DNA of 64,000 bases. Source: Anastatus disparis. Lineage: Eukaryota > Arthropoda > Insecta > Hymenoptera > Eupelmidae. Positions 25,512-36,125 of the stretch are shown piece by piece. The stretch's first letter is position 1; every line of letters starts with the position of its first letter. The notes below the pieces were generated by a model. It was not told the DNA's origin. It saw nothing but the letters and a program-made list of their open reading frames with translations, and ran no database searches. The position numbers and the translations under genes were made by a program. The stretch is taken from positions 10,682,001 through 10,746,000 of the forward strand of contig JAFFSR010000220.1 of assembly GCA_017163975.1 (NCBI GenBank), in the 5' to 3' direction.

Positions 25512-28240
25512 GTTGTTTTTTTATAAATATTCTTTTACACGCAATAAAATTAAGATCATATCTCTTTAAATTTGAGCTTAAAGAATATATATAAAAAATT
25601 TTTCTTTTTATTCAAACAAAGGCTTATTAAGTATAATATATGAAATACAAAAAAGATAATCCCACTGTATATGTATGAAAAAAAAGTTGTTTTTTATGCC
25701 TACGTTAAGCATATCTTCAAAAACCATTTAATATATGTTTAAACGCTTGTATAAAGTCGTTTCATCGAGCTACAAAAAAAAACATTAAATTGCCCGAGAA
25801 AAAAAAATAATATATGAAAAATCACGCAACAAAGTCTCTTTTTTTAAGCGAAAGCTTAAAACGTATTATTTTTTATACGAAATTGTAGCTGTCTGCAAAC
25901 AGTAACAAGGCACGAAAATTGTTGAGTCTTCAATGCTAAGAAGAATATTTATATGTTTATGCTTGGAACACTTGCTACCGGAAAGCGAAGAGAAGAGAGA
26001 AGAGAAAGAAAAAAAAAATGAGCGCAAGGGGGATTGGCTAATTGTATTTTTAAAGGTACATTGGTGCATTGTAAAAAGGTACTGAGAAACATACAATGCT
26101 CGTAATGTAAGATCGTAAAGTTATCGTAATGTATTGTGTGGCTATTTTATGTATGATATTTTCTTTTTGTTGATAATAAGAATATTTAGAATGAATTATA
26201 ATAAATTTTTGGGAATTTTCCACTATAAATTAATTTAAATTTTTTTATATTTTAAAAATAATTTAATTTTTCTTATACTGCCCTGATCTAATTAGAAACT
26301 AAATTAATATATTTTTATTATACTTATGAATTATAAACAATATATTAATAATTTTATCAAAGATTTTCTTAAAAAAATTTTCATAATCTAAATCTACATA
26401 AAAATATTTTCATGCCATTGATACCACTACATTATCTTCATTTAATATTATTATCAAATTTTTGATAAAAAAAAAAGTCCCTCTTGCATTCATAAATTAC
26501 AATATATTTCTCGCGTTCAATTCTAAACAAACATTAAGCTTCCTTGAGCTCTGCTTTTTTCTCGAGATTTCGAATCTTATATGCGCGCTCGTCCCTTGTG
26601 CATTTATGCTTATAGTCATGATACAAACGCGTGGGAATCACCATCTCTTTGCCGGTAAATTACGTAACACCTTTTAAATAGCACAGAGAATAGTGTGTTT
26701 TATTTCTTTATTTTTAGTTTTTTTTTTTGTGGGTTACAATAAATGGAAAGATTGTTGTAACGTGATAAATAGGAGCGTGTAAACAATTTTTGAAAATTTA
26801 AAAGGTTGAATGATTGTTAGTAAAAAGAACAGATGTGAATAATTTTTTTTAAAGAAATAGTTGAATGATACGGTTTTATACTTATGAATAAAAAATTTTT
26901 CTCATATTTATTTTCTACAAAAGAAAAAATCAGATTGATTTCATGGGTATTAAATAATTGAAAATTAAATTTTAAAATAAAAATCATTGAAAATTTGTTC
27001 TTTAAATAAAAGCGTGTAAAAAAAGACAATTATCATAAATTTTTATAAAAATTTTCCTCTGCTTAATTATATATCAGAAAAACAAGCGTTGCTGATAATT
27101 TCACACCGTTCGATTTAAAGCTTCCATTCTTCTTTACAACGCAGTCCAAAAGCCAATCTTCCGATATAAAGAAGTTTTCCCTTTAAGCTGATTAAACTTC
27201 GTCCATAGATTACTACATAAAATCGTCAAGCTTTTACTCTTGTACCCCCCAAACTATAACTATATAACATGTCCAAACATTAATTAAATGGTAACACGTA
27301 GTCATCGCAAATCTTGTAAGAACTTCTTATTTTTTTCTTTTTCTTTCCTTACTTTACTCTCTCTTCTCTGGTCTTCTTCTTATCTTTTACATTTTAAAGG
27401 TTATATATGCAAACATCTTCCCTTCTCTTTCTCTCTTTTGTTTTAGAATAAAACGTTTTATATAAGAAAGAGAAAGAGAGAAAAATAGTTAAAAGCCAAC
27501 GTGTTGGTTGGTTAAAAGGTAAAAAATTAACTTTTCCTATATATATATATAAATTAGAGAGCTCTACATTTTAAGGCCTTGCTTCCCAATCACCATAAAG
27601 TTTGTAAAAGGTAGAAGAAGAAGAAACTTTAGAGGAGAAAGATAGAGAGAAGAAAAAAAAGTAACATCTTTGGTTAAAACGTGGTTGAGTCGTTAGAAAA
27701 GAGAGAAAGAGAAAATACCCTTGAAACATTTGCATTTTCATGACTCTATATGTTTGTGTACACGTTAATATACATAAGTAAGAGGCACATGTGCGGGTGC
27801 AAGCCAGAGGGAGTTAACTGGTAACGCGTTAATTACGATGGGATAAAAGAAGGAAAAAAAAAACAGAAAACAACTCGAGTTATCGAGAAGTTCTTATAAC
27901 GTGTATAGGTATACATTTTTTTCTTTTGATTTATAAAAATTGTTCAGTCAGAGTACTGTACGGGCGAATGATTATTTCTTAAGAATTCGTGAAGCTTGAA
28001 TCACGTGTTTCTCGAAAATTCTTTATATTCGAAATTTCATTGTTAATTTATTAGATCTTTTTGATCATTCATTATTTGGAATATTAATTATCAAATATGC
28101 TACGATAGTTAACAGATGATTAATTTTGAAAATGAATATTTTACATGCATTTAATTTACTAAATGAACTGCAGTGAAATTATATTCTAAAAATAAATAAT
28201 AATCAATATTTTTGAAAATTTAATTAAGAAAATTGTTTAA

Positions 28241-28440
28241 TTTTTTTAATTTTATTTAACGCCGCTGTACTTATGCTATCATAGCAATGCTAATTAGCGA
28301 CGGAGATCATCAGTGTGTTTGTGAGCAAAGCACGTGTAACGTACAGTAGTGCTTGTATAAACCAGCCAAGAGCGGGATTCGAACTCGGGACCCCAGTATA
28401 CGAATCCATCGCTCTAACGAATAAGCCACTGACGACCTCA
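28241..28440 (-). repeat. tRNA-derived SINE, copy 5
   Basis: Full length, ending GACGACCTCA on the + strand side. The B box is intact, with small indels in the anticodon arm. Confidence 0.9.
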
Positions 28441-28732
28441 AGTCTAAACAAGACATAATCTCCATTAACTTTATTTAGAATGTATATTCTAATTAAAAAA
28501 TTAATAATTTTGGTTAATACTTACCAGATTTATGCAAATTAAAATTTAACTAATTTTCCCAACTTGTCGCAATATGATAAAAGCTTATTATTTTTTTCTT
28601 ATTCGCGAAAAAATTTAATAATATTCAAAATGCAGTTGTACTGGATCGGTATGTTCACGCATCATCGCACACGTTTCTTTTCCAAGCATGGCTATGAGAT
28701 TTTTATCGTTCGCCATATGTGTGTGTGCATAA

Positions 28733-28750
28733 ATGTATGTATGTATGTAT
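28733..28750. repeat. (ATGT)n microsatellite
   Basis: Four and a half ATGT units. Confidence 0.75.
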
Positions 28751-29152
28751 GAACGTCGCATTTTTCTCGTATTATGTACATATAAAAGTGCCTCTTTCTT
28801 TTTCTTTTTTTCTTATGTAGCAGCTGGTGACTTGCGGCAAGCAATGCAGAGGACGCATTCTTTTCTTATCGCGTTGAAAAAGAAAAAAAAAGTAAAATGG
28901 AAAAAAAAGTTTGCTTCTTCCGCTCTCCTTTTATTTTCTGAAAAATTCATGAGCCGTAGAAATTTTTTTACTTGTGTAACTTGCAAGTGTAGGAGGATGA
29001 AATTTTAATGATTTGTTATTTTTATAAGCTTTAATAATATTTTAACTTTTGAAAAGTTGTTTAACTCTATTATGATAATGTAGTAAATAAAAAAAAATCG
29101 AAAATTTTTTTGCAAAATTTTTTATTGAGCTATCATTGGAGTAAACCGTATT

Positions 29153-29244
29153 CTTTTTTTTTTTTTTAATTTTATTTAACTTTGCGGCATTTATGCTATC
29201 GGTGTACGGTCCATCGCTCCACCAACTGAGCCACTCAAGACCTC
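29153..29244 (-). repeat. Internally deleted SINE, copy 6
   Basis: T-run, TTTAATTTTATTTAAC and TTTATGCTATC of the tail are joined directly to the tRNA A-box part (ATCGCTCCACCAACTGAGCC). The whole body and the B box are missing, leaving 92 bp. Confidence 0.85.
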
Positions 29245-30349
29245 AATCATCTTATAAATTTTACTATCGTTTACTATACTTTCAGCATATATAATCAAAG
29301 TAATCTTAATTACATTATGATTAAATAATTATAAAGTTAAAAATATTCTGAAAATTAAAGCAAAAGGTCATATATTTGCGTTATCGAAGATTCGTTAAAC
29401 TCACAATAACGTGCAAAATTACGAATCGATCGAACAAATTAATTTACATTAATAATAACTCGTACACAAAACATCCCACGCACAGCAAATAGTTGCATTA
29501 AATTTTACCTCAATGGAATATCTAACTTTAGTATATGTATATATAACCTTTTGTATCTCTTCATCGTTTAATAAAGTAACTAGCAGCGCTTTTCATTGAG
29601 CAGAGCTTTCATCATAACATGAAACTTTGATAATGGTCTGAACGTTATATACATTAACAAAATTACAAAGTCATAACATTAGGTATTATAATATTAATTG
29701 ATTTGTAGATTTTCTTATTTCATTGATATTTTATAAGGATTTTTTAATCGAAGTTAAATTTTCAAATTTTATAGTCTTTTTAAATATTCTTTTTTTTATA
29801 CCTTTTTCCATATATAATTTATCGATCACTGTTGAAACAGCATGGATTCTATTCACAAAAACAAAGAATAACCAAAAATAAAAAAAAATATCCTTCAATC
29901 CTTAGAATTCACAAAAAAAGAAGAAAAAAACCCTCTTAATTCAAAAATACCATTAACCTGATTCCCATGACACGAGGTTAACAATTTAAAATCTAGTTTT
30001 GTAAAAAAAAAGAAAGAAAGAGAATACAAGCTATGGCAAAAATAACGTATCCTTTAAAAAAACATCGGCTTACGTCACAATTCGATGCTTTGGTATTATT
30101 ATACAGCAACTCGGCAATGACCTGCTCACTTTTCAAGTTTATAAGACATCCACGGTGTACTTTTACAACGGTATGTAATAGTAGGCTGTTCGAGAGAGTA
30201 GCGAGCTACTCGCAGAAGAGAAAGAGAGCGTTTTGCGCTTCGAGCGATTAACGCATTTCGTTATATTAATTCTGCTCATTGTCGATTACACGAAAACAAG
30301 CAACTAGTTCTTCTTATCCAAGTTTATATGATTGTTTCGTGTATTTTAT
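29245..30349. other. Non-coding AT-rich DNA before the ankyrin neighbourhood
   Basis: No repeat or gene recognised. A short + strand open frame at 30,033-30,251 has slightly coding-like composition but no domain or splice support, so it is left uncalled. Confidence 0.5.
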
Positions 30350-30428
30350 GTGTATAAATGATAGAGAACTTACACTTTATAAATTATCATTATTAGAACT
30401 ATAATAAGCAACTACTTTTGTTATAAAA
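30350..30428 (-). pseudogene. 3'-end relic of a second ankyrin gene copy
   Basis: On the minus strand this reads ITKVVAYYSSNNDNL followed by a stop, against ITKVAAYYCSTNENL plus stop in the intact gene at 31,141-32,247. The first ~27 bases of 3' UTR also match (TATAAATGATA-AGAACTTACAC in both). Upstream of about 30,428 the similarity stops, so only some 16 codons and a short UTR survive. It has the same orientation as the intact gene and lies about 0.7 kb beyond that gene's 3' end, consistent with an old tandem duplication whose body was lost. It cannot be functional by itself. Confidence 0.8.
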
Positions 30429-30783
30429 AATTAATGAAAACACCTATTTACACACAAGAGATTATGTATAATGAAGTAAGAAATACAAAATTCAATTTAC
30501 TTAGAGACCTGTTGAAAAATTTAAGAATTACATAAAGAAAGTAGAATTTTTGAGTTTTTTGAAAATGCCGAGGCAGTGAAAATTTGTAAAAACGCTATCT
30601 AACACATATACATAAAATATCTATTTTATATAAAAATATTTATTTTTTAAAAAATAATGTTTTTTATATTATTTAAAATCATAATATTATTTTTAAAGCA
30701 TTAATTATACGATTAAAAAGCTGTTTTTATCACACTGCATCGTTTATATTAAAAATCATGCATATAAAAACAGAAATTCATAT

Positions 30784-30966
30784 TCAACGGGGTTCGTGTT
30801 CTACAGTGATAGAGACTGTAACATACAGGGACCGTTTTTTTCGGTGACGATTCAGCGTTTTTCTTCGCCATGTAACAGCATCATCTTCAACAGCATCACT
30901 CAAATTAACGCATGGTGTCTTAGGGTATACTAGGCACAATGTCTTTTGAGCGCACTTCGTTTTCAT
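30784..30966 (-). other. Short open frame of coding-like composition, unidentified
   Basis: A 60-codon ATG-started frame on the minus strand in a stretch visibly richer in G+C than its surroundings. Its protein is unlike the usual Phe/Ile/Lys/Asn-rich chance frames here: it has four Cys, several Asp/Glu, and a basic patch (TWRRKTLNRHRKKR). I recognise no domain, signal peptide or membrane segment. It lies between the ankyrin relic and the ankyrin gene, on the same strand. It may be a short gene, an exon, a transposon fragment or a conserved non-coding element. Confidence 0.25.
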
Positions 30967-31088
30967 GCCAAATGTTATCCGTGTTTTTCTCGCGTGATAT
31001 CTAGAAAAAATGACGTGATTTTCACAGGGGTATGAGAAAAAGGTATTTATTTAATAATAATTGGATATTTGAATAGATTAAAAGAATA

Positions 31089-31094
31089 TTTATT
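31089..31094 (-). promoter_or_regulatory. Poly(A) signal of the ankyrin gene
   Basis: AATAAA on the minus strand, about 47 bases after the stop codon of the ankyrin gene. This position suits the cleavage signal of a short 3' UTR. In such AT-rich DNA the hexamer is common by chance, so the call rests on spacing. Confidence 0.5.
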
Positions 31095-31140
31095 ATACAA
31101 ATACAAAAGCATAACGTGTATAAATGATACAGAACTTACA

Positions 31141-32247
31141 CTATAAATTTTCATTTGTAGAACAATAATAAGCAGCTACTTTTGTTATAACAACAAGTGG
31201 AAAATGTAAATAAAAGATTTCACTCAACATTTCCTCTGTGCTTTTAATTTCTTCCACTTTTTTGACACCTATAGTAAATTTATTTTTTAATATATCACAG
31301 TAATGTGGAAAATAGTAAATAATATCTTTAAAAACTTTTTGTGATCTAATTGTGTTAAAATATTCCGCAAGTATGTCAATATTTTTTTCATTCAGGATAT
31401 CAAAATAAGTTACATTTCTATAATATTTTAATTCCATCATTTTTTTAAATTCTTCTTTTAACATAGAATAATGTATTTTTGCCTTGTCATGTTTCTCAAT
31501 TGCTTCTACATTAGAGTCAGTAATCGTAGATCCAGTTACTTCCATAATTGCTAGGTGTCTTAATATTAACGTCGATACTTTAAAACTTTGTTTTTCTAAA
31601 GTTGCTTTAAGAATAGAATAACCTACTTGATTTGTATAATTGACATCAGCTCTTTTTTCTATTAATAATTCCATACACTGCAAATCAGGTTCATGGCGAA
31701 AATCAAACATACAAAATAATGGAGTAAGCTTCTCTTTATTCTGATGATTAACATTTGCACCTTTTTTCAAAAGTATATTTACACACTTATAATTTCTCTT
31801 GATTATTGCAATTGATAGAGGAGTATCACCAGATAAATTTTCAATATTCACATTGAAATTTAGATTTTCTAAAATATCAGCTATTTCTTCCCTATCATTG
31901 TGCATTAAGTAGTGAATGGCAGTATTCCCATGATCATCTTTCGCATTTTCTATGTCTAAATTGTATTCTAAATACTTTTTTATCAAACTGATGCCAGAAC
32001 CTTTAAACGTTCTTACAAATGGCATTTCTCCATTATTATCCAATTCATAAATATTTGTTCCCGCAGACAGCAAATACTCTAGTATATCTAATTGATCATC
32101 GAACCTTGCTAATGATATTGGAAGCCAACCATATATATTCTTGGTATTGACATCAAATCCACTTTCAACAAGTAGCTTTACGTATTCTAAATCTTTAAAA
32201 AAAACTGAGTAATGCAGCGCTGATTTAATCATGCCCGAGATATCCAT
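31141..32247 (-). CDS. Ankyrin-repeat protein with PRANC/F-box-like C-terminal tail
   Basis: Single uninterrupted 368-residue frame, by far the longest coherent protein in the window. About seven ankyrin repeats are visible, near residues 8-38, 39-72, 73-105, 106-138, 139-171, 172-207 and 208-240. They carry recognisable repeat cores such as ALHYSV, GNTAIHYL and GDTPLSIAI, followed by LLxxGAxVN-type helices (LLKKGANVN, LLIEKRADVN). Residues 240-368 are non-ankyrin. They include YFDIL, a helical stretch, and a final segment FPLVVITKVAAYY resembling the F-box-like end of PRANC-type ankyrin proteins. Known members of that class link ankyrin-bound targets to SCF ubiquitin ligases; that role here is inference. 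The ATG has a favourable context (AAAATGG) and the first repeat begins a few residues later. The frame is intronless. Partial relatives lie at 30,350-30,428 and 43,067-43,617. The repeats are divergent, so the exact repeat count is uncertain. Confidence 0.92.
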   Translation of the reverse strand: MDISGMIKSALHYSVFFKDLEYVKLLVESGFDVNTKNIYGWLPISLARFDDQLDILEYLLSAGTNIYELDNNGEMPFVRTFKGSGISLIKKYLEYNLDIENAKDDHGNTAIHYLMHNDREEIADILENLNFNVNIENLSGDTPLSIAIIKRNYKCVNILLKKGANVNHQNKEKLTPLFCMFDFRHEPDLQCMELLIEKRADVNYTNQVGYSILKATLEKQSFKVSTLILRHLAIMEVTGSTITDSNVEAIEKHDKAKIHYSMLKEEFKKMMELKYYRNVTYFDILNEKNIDILAEYFNTIRSQKVFKDIIYYFPHYCDILKNKFTIGVKKVEEIKSTEEMLSEIFYLHFPLVVITKVAAYYCSTNENL

Positions 32248-32450
32248 TTTATATCGTTATTAAATTGTTTTTATATCTAAATTGCATATGTACTATTATT
32301 ACTAATTTTCTATTTAATAGTTTTGAAAAAAACGAAATTTGAAAAAATGGGTACAACAACAGTTTGATGAGGAACACTTGACAAAGAGTTCGTAACTGAA
32401 ACCAAGTACTAAATGACAAATTTTTCATATAATATATCAGGAATGTAAAA

Positions 32451-32978
32451 TAGACTTCTTAAAATCTTCGTAAGGTACTAAAATTAAATTTAGGTGGGGA
32501 TAATCATATAAAAAAGTGCACATTACGAATGTATTTCTACCTGGAATCTTTTATGTTATTATAACTTTTAAAACTTTTATACGTATCAGGTACAATGGAC
32601 TTTTTAAAATTAGGTACACGGATAGATGTCTTAGCAGACTGCCTGCTAAGAAGGGATGTGTGCGGTCTGCTCAAACTTAAAGGTGAACAGCAATACAAAT
32701 TTTGGCGCTTTGGATGCTAACAGCTTCTTGTAAGCTGTGCATGCGCGGTCGGCCTATATCGATTCAATTTGACATTCAATTTGCCAAAACTTGTATTGTT
32801 GCCTGTACAGTGAGCTTCTAGTATGCTGCGCACTCACACTTTAGCATGCAGCAGCATATGAAAAGTTCTTTCCGTGTAGAATAGAATTTTTAAAATCTTT
32901 GAGATGTCATAGAATTCGATGTAGGCGGAGAGAATTATGTTAGTAAATTAAATTTATTGATGTATTGGAATCTTTTAT
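32451..32978. repeat. Degenerate repeat block upstream of the ankyrin gene, split by a MITE
   Basis: Two direct units of about 100 bases, 32,451-32,556 and 32,882-32,978. Each starts TAGA-TTxTTAAAATCTT, has TAGG(T/C)GG in the middle and ends GGAATCTTTTAT. A third partial start (GGACTTTTTAAAAT) precedes the MITE at 32,617-32,876. Most of the block (about 32,476-32,961) recurs inverted at 43,067-43,506. It is non-coding and begins roughly 200 bases upstream of the ankyrin ATG. Confidence 0.7.
32617..32876. mobile_element. TA-flanked MITE, copy 1 (CACGGAWAGA termini)
   Basis: A 260-bp element bounded by TA on each side, with terminal inverted repeats CACGGATAGA (left) and CACGGAAAGA (right, reverse complement). 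It has no coding capacity. Internal foldback arms include a CAATACAA-TTTTGGC motif present in both orientations and a small hairpin CTTAGCAG...CTGCTAAG near the left end. TA target duplication plus short inverted termini is typical of non-autonomous Tc1/mariner-type elements. A second copy is at 43,144-43,380. Confidence 0.75.
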
Positions 32979-35920
32979 TTTTCAATTTTCATAATGCACT
33001 AACGAAGGGACAAATCTTCAAATGCTATGAAGACAAGCGGGAAACCCCCTAAAACACACCTAGTTTTGTCGTTAACATTCTCTAAACTAATTTTTTTTTT
33101 TTTTTAATGAAAGCTTTCAATTTACAAATTACGAATATGAACTTTTTATTTGTTTGAAAAGCCTTTTAAATATTATATTTATTTTATTTTCAGCTTCCTT
33201 TTGTACCATACTGTTTAAAATGTATTTTAACCAATCATCAAAATTATAACTTTTTTATTTGTAACCAAAACTATAAAGACAATTTTCTTTCGTAATAAAT
33301 ATTTTTATTTTGTAATCTAATCAAGACTTGTCTTATATGACTTTTATATTTAGAAAACTTTTTATTCTGTGTGCCATATGTAAAATTTTCAAATAAATCA
33401 TAACAAAAGAGCATTCATAAACAATATAAAGTACGCTTTTAATCATACACATTTCATATACTCACTAACCATTATATACATAGAGAGAATTTCCTCATAA
33501 AAATGATATAAAATTCTATATAAAAATTACTATATGCCTGGTAAACCTGGGAGTTGCGTCGCGACAACTTCGAATACTAATATTGAAATTTTACTCAGTT
33601 GGTGAGTAAAAAATGACAAGTACATAATAAAAGCAAAAAACGTAAAAATTCATTAAATTTTTGTAAAAATTTTATTTATACATATTATTTTAAAAATATT
33701 GATTACTATTGTTTGAAAAATAAATAAATAAAAGTATCTTGAATCACTAGACAATTTTTATGGTAAAATTCTTTCCGTATACCATTTTTCTTCTATAACA
33801 CACGCTCCATTGATAGTCAAAGAGAGCGTCAGAATTCGTATTATGGATATTTGCATAGCGTGTGCGTGAGCGCGCCGGAGGTATAGGCATGACTATATGC
33901 ATGTGTGTCTACGACAAGTTAACGTGCACGTTTTATAAAGGCTAAAACAGCTGCGTAAACTTAGGTATTAATGGTATAACGTGTGGATATGTGTTCAATG
34001 TTTTAAGTTGTGCTTTAGTTTTTTGGATTCTGATGATTTTGGTTGTATGACTAGTTATTGATTGATTGAAAATAACAGATTTCGGAGTTTTAATTTTATA
34101 AATGAATGTTGAATTTATAATTCTTGGATAGTCAGATGTTTCTATTTTTCTACTTATTTAAACATTTTTTAATCCTATTTTTGAAATACATATTTTAATA
34201 CAACTTTAAGATGTCTGGATAGTTGTGGTTATTACTACTTAAAAAATTTATATTAGAATAAATTAATTTGCAGCAATAAAAATTTTAATTAAATTTTCAA
34301 TTATAGTTAAAATCTCAAATAAGATCTTCGTATCATTCATAAATCAATAAAAAAAATCTTTAAATTCTCATAGAGAAACCCTCATTAAAACCTTAAAGAA
34401 ATCCAATATTACGCTAAAGCTAGTCTAAATTTGATTTTGATTTATCTGACAAAATCAAATAGTTTAGCCTATATCTGTTTATTGTTTGTGCATACCTTAT
34501 ACCATTGTGATAGGTTAGTAATGCGTATATTTGGTTTGTTTCCATTGCCCCTCTCTTCCTTTTGTGGTAACAATCGGATTGTAACACGAGATCAAACGAC
34601 GGTTAGCAGTGGTCATTTGCCGTATGTGCGTATGTGTGTATTTAACAGAGTGAGCTTGAATTTGCCGTCTTACTATATCGTATAAAGAGATATTAAAATT
34701 CGAAAGCTTTATTTTAGAAAAATTAATGTTTTTATCCCCTTTTTTTAATGCTTTGAGAAATTTTAGATAATTTTGATTATTGAATTGCGAATAAATTTTT
34801 TGAAATCAATATAATTTTATAAACATCCATTGGAGTATTTTATTTAAAATTCAATATTCTTTTTTGAACTCTTAAAAAGAAATTAAAATTAAATTTTGAA
34901 ATAAAGTAGGTTTTAAATAACCAATTATTCAATGGTTTTATTCATGTGTACTTAAAACGTTCGCCGAAAATACATCAAAGACAATATTGTGCTTATACCC
35001 TTTTGTATTATGAACACAAATATCGAACTTTCTCGAAAGATCTATAAATAAAACTGAGAAAAAATGGCCAAACAAAAACATCAATCGATTAAAATTTATT
35101 AAAATAAAATATTTACTTTGACTACTTTATTTATTGATAATGAAAATTGAAGTTAATTAATTAATACGATAAATAATTACGTTACATTAAAGATAGCGAA
35201 AAACAATTTTCTAAGTCAAAAATTCAATAATACCAATATCTACCGCTCAATAAATCCTCATTAAGCTCACAAATCAACTCTGCAATTGCAATCATCTTCT
35301 TGCTTTACCCATATACACGCACTCAGTCTTTTTTTTCATATGGCAGCTCGGTATATGCAGTACCCTTTTGCATTTTTACCGACGAATCTATAAATTCCAA
35401 TGTGCTAGTAGTGTGCATATACCGCACCAAACAACTCACGCCTTCAGAAATTTCTTCAATTGCATATATACGTATGTATATATAGAAGCATATATGCGTA
35501 TATATATATAATCTATGTATAGTGAAAAAGCTTGTGTTATAAACGCAAGTTTTATCGGAATGCTGGGAGTATATAAGGAACAACGCATTTTATTGTATAC
35601 GAGTCTTTTTAGTTTGGGTTTGAAAAAAAAAGAAACTCAAGGCGTTTTGTGGATTGGTGTATACAGTAAGGTGTGCGTATATATATGCATACACTTGACT
35701 TGAGACACGTTTAAGATATAGGAATACTTTTGCTATTTACGGGTGTTGGATATATACATATAGTTTTTTTTCAACTTCTTTTCTTTGGATTTTACATGTT
35801 TTTCAATGATTTATTAAAAATGTAAAGCTTATTTTTTTGACATTACTGGACTTATGACTGGATTGTTATCGCGTGATTTTGAACATGAAATATAATTTTT
35901 CGTATTAAATATAATAATTA

Positions 35921-36125
35921 TGAGATCTCAGTGGCTCACTCGGTAGAGTGGTGGATTCGTAATCTTGAGGTTCCGAGTTTGAATCCCGCTTTCGGCAGCC
36001 GATTGATACAAGCACCTCTGTGCGTCACATATGCTTTATTTATAAATACACTGATGATGTCCGTCGCTAATTTGCATCGCAATGATAGCATGAATACAGC
36101 GACGTTAAATAAAATAAAAAAAAAA
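35921..36125 (+). repeat. tRNA-derived SINE, copy 7
   Basis: Full length on the + strand. It runs from TGAGATCTCAGTGGCTCACT through the A box, a loop TTCGTAA and the B-box region GAGTTTGAATCCC, then the body, the tail ACAGCGACGTTAAAT and an A-rich end. One of only two copies in this orientation. Confidence 0.92.

Larger units (their letters stand above)
18837..28240. other. Non-coding AT-rich DNA
   Basis: Holds the MITE at 22,088, the palindrome at 25,484 and a weak AG|GT junction at 21,591 (TTTTTTTTGTAG|GTACAC). Otherwise only low-complexity chance frames. Confidence 0.6.

Noticed and set aside
28800..28880. Possible exon after TTTCTTATGTAG on the + strand
   Set aside because: Open for only about 18 codons in one frame and Lys-rich in the other; no donor at a sensible place.
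31141..32247. Bracovirus or other proviral segment around the ankyrin gene
   Set aside because: No segment-junction motifs, no other viral-type genes and no repeats of circle-boundary type were seen. An ordinary wasp gene family member fits better.
33536..33575. Palindromic GTTGCGTCGCGACAAC as a MITE end
   Set aside because: Short dyad only; no matching terminus or target duplication within several hundred bases.
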